This document shows, piece by piece, positions 52,668-61,107 of a DNA stretch of 64,000 bases. The translations under genes were made by a program, and so were the position numbers. Where the stretch lies: the NCBI GenBank assembly GCA_965213765.1, contig OZ243926.1:2232001-2296000 (forward strand). The letters run 5' to 3'. The notes under the pieces were generated by a model. The model did not search any database. It was not told the origin of the DNA and was given only the letters and a program-made list of their open reading frames with translations. Position 1 is the stretch's first letter, and each line of letters begins with the position of its first letter. The stretch is from JAJDXO01 sp965213765 (GTDB lineage: Bacteria > Pseudomonadota > Alphaproteobacteria > Rhodospirillales > UBA2165).

Positions 52668-53898
52668 TCTCCGGCATCCGCCAGATCAGGCGGGAGATCA
52701 GCCACCAGACGAACAGCGCCAGCTGGATGCCCAGCATGGCCAGGAACGCCCGGCCGTAGCCCTCGGCGGCGAATTGCCCGTTGGGCGCCATCGGCCAGAT
52801 GTTGATGATCGCGCCGATCCCCCACTGGGCGGCGAAGGCGTAGATGAAGATGAACATGTTGAAGGTGGTGTTGACGCGGCCGGCCAGGTGGGCGGGAAAC
52901 CTCTGTGACAGGCTGGCATACATGACCCCGCCCGAGATCCCGAAGACCGCGTAGAGGGACCAGATCACCAGGGGGGGAATTGGCGCATCGGCCAGTATCA
53001 GGATCTGGACGAAGAAGAAGATGATCATACCGGTAACGGCAACCTGCTCGGGGCGGATGCCGCGCCCGGCGAGCCTGGTCGCGACCCAGCCCGACGCCAG
53101 GTAGCCCATCGTCGTCGCCGCGGCGATCCAGAACAGCCCGGCCGCCACTTCGGCGCGGCTCCACCCCGCGACGTCGCGGAGCCAGGGGCCGGTCCAGAGG
53201 GTGAGGACCGCCATGGTCGTCGCCTGGGTCGTGGTCGACAACGGCGCGATGGTGAAAATTACCGGGCTCCTCAGAATTTGGACGGTACCGCTGATCTGCT
53301 GGCCGAGCGTACTCCGCCCGCCGATGGCCCGATGCTCGTCCTTCTCCGGCACCACGGCGAAAACGAGGATGGCGATCCCCACCGCCGAGGCGGTCAAAAA
53401 CAGGAACACACCCCGCCAGTCGGTGAACTGGAGGGCGGTTTCCACCGGAATGGTGGCGCTCATGGCGCCGACCCCGCCGGTGGCGAACATGATGGCGTTG
53501 GCGAACGGCAGCCTCTCCGCCGGCAGCCAGTCGACGAATGACTTGAAGGCCGCCATCAGGCATGCCGAGACCCCGAACCCGATCAGTCCCCGGCCGACGA
53601 TCAGCGCCGCCGGCGACGACGCGGTGGCGAAGATCAAGGCGCCGGCGGCGGCGAACATCAACAGCGCGGCCTCCGTCCGCCGGGGCCCGAACCTGTCCAG
53701 CAGGATGCCGAGCGGCAGTTGGAACGCGGCGAAGGTGATCATGTAGATGCCGGTCAGGAGCCCGAGACCCGAGGCATCGACGCCGACATCCCGGACCAGA
53801 TCCGGGGCGATCACGTTGTTGATGGACCGGAAGATGTACGACAGGAAAAAGCCGAGCATGAAGGGCAGGAACACCCGCGCGGTCAGAACGGTACCCAT
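52618..53898 (-). CDS. MFS transporter
   Basis: A 426-residue inner-membrane carrier with about twelve hydrophobic segments. LPLGILLDRFGPRRTEAALL is the MFS loop 2-3 motif, and GVMYASLSQRFPAHLAGRVN the equivalent in the second half. The substrate is unknown; its position beside the dehalogenase and acyl-CoA ligase suggests an organic acid. Its 3' end overlaps the convergent dehalogenase gene by 50 bases. Confidence 0.88.
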   Translation of the reverse strand: MGTVLTARVFLPFMLGFFLSYIFRSINNVIAPDLVRDVGVDASGLGLLTGIYMITFAAFQLPLGILLDRFGPRRTEAALLMFAAAGALIFATASSPAALIVGRGLIGFGVSACLMAAFKSFVDWLPAERLPFANAIMFATGGVGAMSATIPVETALQFTDWRGVFLFLTASAVGIAILVFAVVPEKDEHRAIGGRSTLGQQISGTVQILRSPVIFTIAPLSTTTQATTMAVLTLWTGPWLRDVAGWSRAEVAAGLFWIAAATTMGYLASGWVATRLAGRGIRPEQVAVTGMIIFFFVQILILADAPIPPLVIWSLYAVFGISGGVMYASLSQRFPAHLAGRVNTTFNMFIFIYAFAAQWGIGAIINIWPMAPNGQFAAEGYGRAFLAMLGIQLALFVWWLISRLIWRMPETTRQPPDPAPGADISR

Positions 53899-54071
53899 GG
53901 CTCGACTTGTCCCTCCACGCCCGCGCGGCCGCGGGCGGGCGGACTCTACACCCTAAATCCGGGTTTGAAAGCGGCCGCCGCCCCGGGCGCTGGCCATGCA
54001 CCAGACGCATAGCGGTAAGATGTTGAAACAATGGCATTTATACTCAAATTCCAATTCTCGCCGTTTCGGCG

Positions 54072-54132
54072 ACATGGACATTCATGGACATTAATGGACA
54101 TTTATTGACACCCATTTGGGAGGTACCTCCCA
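54072..54132. repeat. four 10-base tandem repeats, copy 2, with adjacent palindrome
   Basis: On the minus strand the units are GTGTCAATAA, ATGTCCATTA, ATGTCCATGA and ATGTCCATGT, then CGCCGAAACGGCG. On the other side lies TGGGAGGTACCTCCCA (54117-54132), a perfect 16-base palindrome. Copy 1 is at 23353-23392. The rest of 53899-54272 is non-coding and holds no other recognised feature. Confidence 0.65.
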
Positions 54133-54272
54133 TTTTGCCCGTACAAACTTGCATAGCGCGCCCTCCATATAGAAAACGCCGCCCCGGGGACGGGACGGCA
54201 GTCGTCTATTCATTTAGCCCGGACGCGGGTGGCGGCAAGGGGGGAATTAGCGAATATCCAGCTACATCCGCC

Positions 54273-54785
54273 TCAGCGGCCGACCCTCTCCATGTCCTGA
54301 ATGTACTCCGAGCCGGGTGACACGCGGGTGATCAGCAAATGCTCCCGCGCCCGGGTGCAGGCGACGTAAAACAGATGACGCTCGGTGTCGTAGACCTCAT
54401 CGAGCTCGGCCTCGTCGGCTACCGCCTCGATCCGGGATTGCAGCGGCAAAATCTCGTCATCACAGGCCATGACCACCACGGCTTTGAACTCCAGACCCTT
54501 CGCCAAATGCATGGTGCCGATTGATATACGTCCGCTGCGATCCTCGACCCGCTCGGATAGTTCGAGAATGCCGCCGCCGATGGCATTGGCCACACTACGC
54601 GCACGGGTGAGTTCATCGTCAGACCTGACGAATATCCCGATCTCCTCGCGGGGCATGCCGTCGTCCAGCAGGCCGTGCAGCCATTCGGCAACCTGCTCGA
54701 TTTCGCCCGCCTGGTCTTCCGCCAGCCGCACCACGGGATTGGGACCGTTGAACAGGGATACGGTCGCTGCCGGGGCTGCGGACGG
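54273..54785 (-). pseudogene. UvrD-like helicase, C-terminal fragment
   Basis: About 170 codons contain helicase motifs V and VI of superfamily 1: ISIGTMHLAKGLEFKAVVVM and HLFYVACTRAREHLLI, preceded by GEIEQVAEWLHGLLDDGMPR, EEIGIFVRSDDEL. Walker A and motifs Ia-IV are absent. The upstream end is joined out of frame to an unrelated type III restriction fragment. Confidence 0.75.
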
Positions 54786-55143
54786 CATTGATGGTCTGCC
54801 ACGCCATGATCATCGCCATGACCGCGGTCTTGCCGGCGCCCGTCGCCATTTTCAGCGCCAGCCGGGTGAGCTCGGGATTGGCTTCTTTATTGGCGCTTTT
54901 GATCTGATCCCAGAAGCGCTTGTAGACGCCACGATTGGGATCAGCGACCTCGGTCAGCCAGATCAGCGTCTCCACCGCCTCCACCTGGCAGAAAAACGGA
55001 CGAATGGTCTGAAATTCGTGGCTGCGCCAGTATTCCAACAACTTCCGGGTCGTTGGTGTGACCTGCCAGTCGTTGGGATTGGGGAGCCGGCGCCATTGAG
55101 ACACCTGGGCGCGAATTGCGTTAATCAGCGTGGTCGTGGCGTA
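54775..55143 (-). pseudogene. DEAD/type III restriction-like helicase, N-terminal fragment
   Basis: About 120 codons read NDWQVTPTTRKLLEYWRSHE, RPFFCQVEAVETLIWLTEVA and ALKMATGAGKTAVMAMIMAW, the last being Walker A. This is the start of the large helicase-type restriction proteins. Everything after Walker A is missing at the junction with the UvrD fragment. Confidence 0.75.
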
Positions 55144-55194
55144 TTGCTGGCTATCGTCGGAGACCCCGTCGCCGGCGTGCAGGCCGAGACGGTG

Positions 55195-55365
55195 AAAGGA
55201 ACATGCGTCCTCTGCGATGCAGAACTTGCGGGATCGGCACTGACTTTTGAGCATGTGATCCCGGAGAGTCTGGGTGGCAGGAGACGCACGGACAAGGTGT
55301 TGTGTCGTGATTGCAATACCGTCGTGAACTTCCTTGTGTTCGGGTCGCTCCGGAGCCACTTGCGT
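55195..55365 (+). pseudogene. HNH endonuclease fragment
   Basis: On the plus strand, CVLCDAELAGSALTFEHVIP, ESLGGRRRTDKVLCRDCNTV is the core of an HNH domain with both CxxC pairs and the catalytic histidine. No start or end of a gene is preserved around it, so only the motif remains. Confidence 0.65.
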
Positions 55366-55473
55366 ACCCACGGGCATCACGAATATGAGCATTGGGAATC
55401 CGGCGGCATCAGGTCGGGATCGTAGAGGTCGGCGAGCGTCGTTCCGTGATGCGCGGCGCGGGCATCGAGCACC

Positions 55474-55836
55474 GCTTGCGAGCCCGAGGCGTCTGGCTGT
55501 ACGCCGGAGCATGGTGTCAATGGCCGCAACCTCGTCATAGGCGCGCGCCGGGGTCGCCTCCGCATCGATGATGATGGCGTGTTCGTTGTCGATCAGATAG
55601 TTGAGACCATAGGCGAACTGCACCCGTTTGTTGGCTTTGGCTGTCCAGGCGGACCCCGGATCGGAAGGCGAGATCACCTTCGGGGTCTTGCGGCCGGGAA
55701 CAGGCTCGGGATCGAGGGCCGCGAGATATTCCCGCACCGCCCGGCTGTCTCGCACCGTCCAGTCGACCTCTTCATCGCCGGCAAGGCCATGATAGCGGCT
55801 GGCATCGGCCTCGATGACAGAGTCATCGATGCGATG
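55474..55836 (-). pseudogene. IS1182-family transposase fragment
   Basis: About 120 codons match the middle of IS1182-type transposases: ISPSDPGSAWTAKANKRVQF, AYGLNYLIDNEHAIIIDAEA, TPARAYDEVAAIDTMLRRTA. Both ends are missing. Confidence 0.75.
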
Positions 55837-55841
55837 AATGT

Positions 55842-55997
55842 TTGAATGTGAATTGGTTCTTGTCTCTGGCTGACGCCCGAGACAAGATCGAGGGGTGGCG
55901 ACGGGACTACAACGAGTGCCGTCCTCACACTGCCCTTGGGTGGAAATCACCCCAGGAGTTTGCTCGGGAAACCGGGCTACGAACCGCCGGATTCTGA
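55842..55997 (+). pseudogene. IS3-family transposase (OrfB) C-terminal fragment
   Basis: Fifty codons, NWFLSLADARDKIEGWRRDY, NECRPHTALGWKSPQEFA, are the well-known end of IS3-family OrfB integrases, with the normal stop at 55995-55997. It directly abuts the IS1182 fragment, so the two were joined by deletion or insertion. Confidence 0.85.
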
Positions 55998-56048
55998 CAT
56001 CCAGGCTGGTACTGTTTTGGGTAGAGCCTTAACCGCACCAAACTCTAA

Positions 56049-57364
56049 CAGGCTGCTGAAAAACTCGCCACGCGCGGCCGGTTTGATGAGTTCGGTCGGT
56101 TTTCTCTGGTTATGGGCGGCGGGGGTTGGGGTTCGGGACCCGCTCGCGGCGGGTCTGGGGGCCTATTGCGCGGTTCCCGGGCATCATGTCGGCGCCTCGG
56201 CGAGGAGTTTGGGCAGCCTGACCAGGTTGTAGGCGGCGGCGGTGAATGTGAACATCCAGCCCACCCGGTCGAGCCCACGATGCCGGGTCTTGGCCAGCCC
56301 GCCGGTGGTCTTGATCCAGCCGAACCCCTCCTCGATGCGCTTGCGCAGGCGCTGGCTGGCGGCGTAGCCCGGATGCCGGGTGGTGCGTCGGTCGACCCGG
56401 GTCTTGCGCGGCTTGCCGGTCTTCCTGACATGGCCGTCGACGGCAATATGAGGGGTGACGGCGCCGTCGCGCAACGCGTCCACGAACTCGGCCACGTCAT
56501 AGGCCTTGTCGGCGCCCAGCGTGACCCGCCGCGCTTTCTTGCGGCGCCCCAGCATGGCCAGCGCCGCCTCCCGCTCGGCGGTGCCACTGGCCCGGGTCAG
56601 CGCCGCATCGACAATCAGCGCATTGCGGTTCTCCATCAACAGATGGCCCATGAAGCACAGCCGGCTCGACTGCCCCTCGCCCTTGCGGAACAGCCGGGCA
56701 TCGGCATCGGTGGTGGACGCATGGGTCGCGTTCGAGCGCCGCTCGCCGCGGAAGTCACGCTCCGCGTTGCGCCCGGCAGGCGGGTCGCCGCCGTCATCCT
56801 TGCGGCGGAAGCTCTTCATCGACGCCCACGCCTCGATCAGCGTGCCGTCGACCGAGAAGTGCTCGTCCGACAAAAGACGGCGTACCCGCGCGCCGCGCAG
56901 CACCGCTTGAAGAAAGCGCGCCGCCACATCCCCCGCAACCAACCGGTCGCGGTTCTTCGAATAGGTCGTGGCGTCCCACACCGGCGCGTCCATCGACAGA
57001 CCGACGAACCAGCGGAACAACAGGTTGTAGTCCAGCTGCTCCATCAACTGGCGCTCCGAGCGGATGGTGTAGAAGGCCTGTAACAGAAGCGCCCGCAACA
57101 GCTTCTCCGGCGCGATCGACGGCCGCCCGGTCGTCGAATACAGAACCGCAAAATCTCCCGACAACGCCGCCAGGGCCTCGTCCACCAGAACCCGGATCGA
57201 CCGCAGCGGATGATCCGCAGGTACCCGAGCCTCCAAGTCCACGTAGCTGAACAGACCCTCGCCGCGTTCGTCCTCGCCCCGCATCACAACCTCCAGCACC
57301 GATCAACCCAGGGGCAGAGAATCACGATACCGGGAATCGCGCCAGTGGGTTTTTCAGCAGCCTG
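56049..57364 (-). mobile_element. IS5-family insertion sequence, copy B
   Basis: The element is 1,316 bases, with the same ends as copy A, flanked by CTAA (56045-56048 and 57365-57368), again fitting a CTAR target. The encoded transposase is the same over its whole length, implying recent transposition. The 78 bases after it (57365-57442) hold only short remnants resembling an IS3-type end. Confidence 0.93.
56184..57284 (-). CDS. IS5-family transposase, copy B
   Basis: Same 366-residue DDE transposase as copy A, with the same GGAGG-preceded ATG. The gene is intact. Confidence 0.93.
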   Translation of the reverse strand: MRGEDERGEGLFSYVDLEARVPADHPLRSIRVLVDEALAALSGDFAVLYSTTGRPSIAPEKLLRALLLQAFYTIRSERQLMEQLDYNLLFRWFVGLSMDAPVWDATTYSKNRDRLVAGDVAARFLQAVLRGARVRRLLSDEHFSVDGTLIEAWASMKSFRRKDDGGDPPAGRNAERDFRGERRSNATHASTTDADARLFRKGEGQSSRLCFMGHLLMENRNALIVDAALTRASGTAEREAALAMLGRRKKARRVTLGADKAYDVAEFVDALRDGAVTPHIAVDGHVRKTGKPRKTRVDRRTTRHPGYAASQRLRKRIEEGFGWIKTTGGLAKTRHRGLDRVGWMFTFTAAAYNLVRLPKLLAEAPT

Positions 57365-57442
57365 CTAACTCGGACCGTGGACCTCCTAATGGGGGCAGGC
57401 CAGCTTTGGAGTGATCCCCTGGAAGTGGTCCAGTTTTGTTAA

Positions 57443-58365
57443 GAGCCCAACCGAAAACTAATTTGAGTGATTTCAGTCCTTTATGCTTCTTCCGAGTTGC
57501 CACCGTGGAGGAAGTTATGCCTTGGACTGAAATCACGCGCCCTGACTATGACCGTCGCGGACTCCGTTATGCAAGCGATGTGACCGACGCGGAATGGGCT
57601 TTGATCCAACATTTTATGCCCGAGAGGGCTAAAACGGGGCGCCCGCGGCGGACTTGCATGCGCTCTGTGTGGAATGCGATCCAGTACATCGCGGCCACGG
57701 GCTGCCAATGGTCCATGCTGCCCAAAGAGTTTCCGCCGTTCACGACCGTGCAGTACTATTTCTACCAAATGCGCGACAGCGGTGTACTGGACATTCTGAA
57801 CGATGCGCTTGTCGTGGCGGCGCGTATGCTGACGGGGCGGGAGGCCACGCCCACAGCTGGGATCATCGACAGTCAATCGGTCAAGACGACCGAGAGTGGC
57901 GGCCCGCGTGGCTACGATGCGGGCAAAAAGATCAAGGGGCGTAAGCGTCACATCGTAACCGACACAGACGGAAACCTGTTGGGGCTGATCACCCATGCCG
58001 CAGACATCCAGGACCGCGACGGGGCATCCATCGTAATCGCGCAGGCCCTCGAAACCTATTCGAGCCTGACCCACATTTTTGCCGACGGTGGCTACTCAGG
58101 CGACAAACTTCGTGACGCAATGGCCTCAATCGATGGCCCGACAATCGAGATCGTGAAGCGCCCACCCGGTGTCACGGGCTTTGTCGTCATCGCCCGCCGC
58201 TGGGTGGTAGAGCGCACCTTCGCCTGGCTCGGGCGCTGCCGTCGCTTGGCAAAGGACTGGGAAAAAACAATCGCATCGGCGGATGCCTGGACGCTCATCG
58301 CCGCCATCCGAAGATCCGCACGCCTTGTTGCAAGAAAAACCGCTCAGGAGTTTTGAGTCAGACTG
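57443..58365 (+). mobile_element. IS5-family, IS1031-type insertion sequence, first of a tandem pair
   Basis: The ends GAGCCCAACCGAAAACT and AGTTTTGAGTCAGACTG are imperfect inverted repeats, flanked by TAA on both sides (57440-57442, 58366-58368). A TNA duplication is typical of the IS1031 subgroup. The right TAA is also the left TAA of the next element. Confidence 0.8.
57517..58356 (+). CDS. IS5-family transposase (IS1031 type), first copy
   Basis: A 279-residue DDE transposase read in one frame from ATG 57517 (GGAGG upstream). It has VTDAEWALIQHFMPERAKTG, the catalytic GIIDSQSVKTTESGGPRGYD, IVTDTDGNLLGLITHAADIQ and ERTFAWLGRCRRLAKDWEKT. It resembles, but clearly differs from, the transposase of the adjacent element. 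Confidence 0.92.
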   Translation: MPWTEITRPDYDRRGLRYASDVTDAEWALIQHFMPERAKTGRPRRTCMRSVWNAIQYIAATGCQWSMLPKEFPPFTTVQYYFYQMRDSGVLDILNDALVVAARMLTGREATPTAGIIDSQSVKTTESGGPRGYDAGKKIKGRKRHIVTDTDGNLLGLITHAADIQDRDGASIVIAQALETYSSLTHIFADGGYSGDKLRDAMASIDGPTIEIVKRPPGVTGFVVIARRWVVERTFAWLGRCRRLAKDWEKTIASADAWTLIAAIRRSARLVARKTAQEF

Positions 58366-58368
58366 TAA

Positions 58369-59300
58369 GAGTTCAACTCGAAACTAGTTGAGTGATTTCA
58401 GTCGGTTGTGTCTTACTCGGTTGTGTCAAAGCAAACGAGGAGGCACAACATGTGGACCGAAATCACTCGCCCGAAGTATGAGCGCCGTGGCGGTCGCTAT
58501 GCAAGCGACCTTACGGATCGGGAGTGGGCGTTGATCGCGCCGTTCATGCCGCCGCGCAAGAAGATAGGCCGGCCGCGGACGACGGAGCTGCGCAATGTCA
58601 TGGATGCGATCATGTACATGGCCTCGACGGGCTGTCAGTGGGCGATGCTGCCGAACGACTTCCCGCCGCCCTCCACGGTGCAGCGTTACTTCTACGACTG
58701 GCGCTCGAACGGGCTGCTGGAGGCGATCAACCATCATCTGGTTGTGGCGGCCCGTGAGTTGGAAGGACGCGAGGCCGGCCCGAGCGCCGGGGTGATCGAC
58801 AGCCAGAGCGTGAAAACCACGGAAAGCGGTGGTATTCGGGGCTATGACGCGGGCAAGAAGATCAAGGGCCGCAAGCGTCACATCGTCACCGATACGCTCG
58901 GCCTGCTGCTCGGCCTGATCGTGCATTCAGCCGATATCCAGGACCGCGACGGCGCCCCCGGGGTCCTCAAATCGATCCGTCATCGCTTCCCCCGGCTGCG
59001 TCACCTCTTCGCTGACGCCGCCTATGGCGGACCGAAACTTGAGGGTGCCCTCGAAGACATCGGCCGCTGGACGATCGAGATCATAAGACGTCCCGATACC
59101 GCCAAGGGCTTTGAGGTGCTGCCCAGGAGATGGGTCGTCGAGAGGACCTTCGCCTGGCTCAACCGATGCCGCCGACTGGCCAAGGACTGGGAGAAATCAA
59201 TCGCCTCCGCACAGGCATGGATCCTCGTCGCACACATCCGACTCCTCACAAGGCGGATCGCAAGCCATTGTTATTAAATGTAGAGTTTCGAGTCAGACTC
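58369..59300 (+). mobile_element. IS5-family, IS1031-type insertion sequence, second of a tandem pair
   Basis: The ends GAGTTCAACTCGAAACT and AGTTTCGAGTCAGACTC are inverted repeats, flanked by TAA (58366-58368, 59301-59303). It lies head-to-tail with the preceding element and shares its TAA, so one probably inserted at the other's target. Bases 59304-59441 beyond it hold no gene. Confidence 0.8.
58450..59277 (+). CDS. IS5-family transposase (IS1031 type), second copy
   Basis: A 275-residue DDE transposase from ATG 58450 with GAGGAGG upstream: LTDREWALIAPFMPPRKKIG, GVIDSQSVKTTESGGIRGYD, LFADAAYGGPKLEGALEDIG and ERTFAWLNRCRRLAKDWEKS. The gene is intact. Confidence 0.92.
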   Translation: MWTEITRPKYERRGGRYASDLTDREWALIAPFMPPRKKIGRPRTTELRNVMDAIMYMASTGCQWAMLPNDFPPPSTVQRYFYDWRSNGLLEAINHHLVVAARELEGREAGPSAGVIDSQSVKTTESGGIRGYDAGKKIKGRKRHIVTDTLGLLLGLIVHSADIQDRDGAPGVLKSIRHRFPRLRHLFADAAYGGPKLEGALEDIGRWTIEIIRRPDTAKGFEVLPRRWVVERTFAWLNRCRRLAKDWEKSIASAQAWILVAHIRLLTRRIASHCY

Positions 59301-59450
59301 TAAGAGAGTTGGCGCATGTTGCCCTTGCGCCGCGACGCCCAGTGACGGCCGGGCCATGCGCTGCTAGAGTGCCTGCGGGTATTGCGGTCGGTGTAAGCGC
59401 ACACGGAGGCTTCCAGGCGGCTCGCCATCTCCTCATCCCCCGGAACCCGA

Positions 59451-60981
59451 CTTTTAATTACCCACATCGTCGATTTTCAGGGTCGCGCCGAGGGCGATGT
59501 CGGTCAATCGAGAGAGGCCGCGCCACATGACGATGTTGCCGGGCGGCGGATCCTTGGCACGGTCGAGATAGCCGCCGAGCCTGGCGATCTTGATGAGGTA
59601 GAGCGAGAGCGTCCTGGCAGCAGGGGGATCGGCGGTGGAATCGGGTATCAGGCGATCGAGGATTTTCGTCTCCAACCCGGTCAGCACCAAGGCTGGTTCG
59701 AGGTTTGGCCTGGCGCGGTTGAGCATAGTCAGCCAGAACACGCGCCAGCTCAGGATACAGAACACCGCGAGCAGCCTGACCAACCGCTCGGCGGTTCGCA
59801 ACCGGGCTTGTTCGGCCCGGCAGCCCGATTTCAGGATCTTGTGGAAGACCTCGATCTTCCAGCGCATGGCGTACCATTGCAGCTTCTCCACGGCGTCGTC
59901 GTGGCTGTCGACAGGCAGGTCGGTGATCAGCTTCCAGTCGATGCGGGGGCGACCGACCGGCTCTTCCGGCTCCCGGGCGTGCAACACCGTGAGCATGAGC
60001 GTCGGATAGCGCTTCTGTTTGGCGATCGGTGGCCGGACAGTCATGCGTCGGTAGGAGAGTTCAACCTGCGTGGAGCCAAGCTTGCCTTTGTCGTCGCGGA
60101 CGGCGACCCGGTGCAGCCCGCGGACTTTCTCGTCGGTCATGATCGCTTCCACCGTGCGAGACCCGTCCTCGGCGAGCCTGTTGGCAAAGCGTCTGATGAC
60201 GAAATGCGTGTCCAACTCCCGGGCCAGGCAGAACAACTCCCAGATGTCGCCTTCGCGGTCGCAGATGTGAACGCAGCGCGCGGGATCACCCAACAGTTCG
60301 GTGGATTGCCGGAGATTCTCCAGCCAGCGCATGCTCTCCTTGCCCTCGATCGGCACGCGCGTTGGATTGATCTTCCTCTTGAGGGCGTTCGTCCCCTTGA
60401 ACTTTTTCCGGGTCCAGAACTTTGCCGCGGCAATACCCAGTGGCAATCCGTCCGTCGTCACTGTCAGGCTCGAATGCATCAGCAGGCCACAGACCGCGTG
60501 CATGCGCTCGCGACCGCGCTTGTCCTTGCCACTGCTCACCTTCGTGGTGAAGCCCACCGCTTCGGTACGCTTGCGCTTGTAGGTAAACTCCGTCGTGTCG
60601 TGAAGAACGAGAATCGGGTCGTCGCTGGCGGCGAAACGGCGTCGCGTCGCGTCGAAATGGCCTCGAAGAATGTCTTCTTCGCTCACACGCTCGTTGGAGA
60701 AGAAGCGGTAGGCTGCCTTCGTGCCGGCCCAATCCTGGCAAGCCAGCGGGATGCTCTCCCCGAAACCGACCTCCATCCGTTCGACCAGTTGATAAAGGCG
60801 ACGGTCTAGGCGGCCGTCGCCAAGACGGCAGCCCGAAAGCTCCTCGTCGAACCATCGTTCGTCCATGATCGGCACCTCTTCGTTCCCGATTCGGTGCCGT
60901 ACAAGGAATCACGATCTACTCCATCAACGCAACAGGCTGCGGCAAAATCATGATAAACTCCAAGATGTGGGTAATTGAAAG
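59451..60981 (-). mobile_element. IS4-family, IS50/Tn5-like insertion sequence
   Basis: The ends CTTTTAATTACCCACATC and GATGTGGGTAATTGAAAG are inverted repeats with one mismatch. A perfect 9-base duplication GGAACCCGA flanks the element (59442-59450, 60982-60990), the length typical of IS50. It lies 127 bases upstream of hyuA. Confidence 0.93.
59454..60866 (-). CDS. IS4-family transposase, Tn5-like
   Basis: A 470-residue transposase of the IS50 group: CQDWAGTKAAYRFFSNERVS, the catalytic aspartates in LVLHDTTEFTYKRKRTEAVG and VHICDREGDIWELF, the Y-R-E-K block WYAMRWKIEVFHKILKSGCR, and a C-terminal dimerisation region. ATG 60866 has GAGG at good spacing; a GTG nine bases upstream is possible. 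Confidence 0.9.
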   Translation of the reverse strand: MDERWFDEELSGCRLGDGRLDRRLYQLVERMEVGFGESIPLACQDWAGTKAAYRFFSNERVSEEDILRGHFDATRRRFAASDDPILVLHDTTEFTYKRKRTEAVGFTTKVSSGKDKRGRERMHAVCGLLMHSSLTVTTDGLPLGIAAAKFWTRKKFKGTNALKRKINPTRVPIEGKESMRWLENLRQSTELLGDPARCVHICDREGDIWELFCLARELDTHFVIRRFANRLAEDGSRTVEAIMTDEKVRGLHRVAVRDDKGKLGSTQVELSYRRMTVRPPIAKQKRYPTLMLTVLHAREPEEPVGRPRIDWKLITDLPVDSHDDAVEKLQWYAMRWKIEVFHKILKSGCRAEQARLRTAERLVRLLAVFCILSWRVFWLTMLNRARPNLEPALVLTGLETKILDRLIPDSTADPPAARTLSLYLIKIARLGGYLDRAKDPPPGNIVMWRGLSRLTDIALGATLKIDDVGN

Positions 60982-61107
60982 GGAACCCGAACGGTTACCA
61001 ACACGGGTGGGTTCCGGGCTCATATGGATGGATGATGCGTGGGAGCGAATCCGCTTACAGTATGCTTACAGCGATGCATTATCTTTCCTGCATGCCGGGT
61101 CGCTTTC

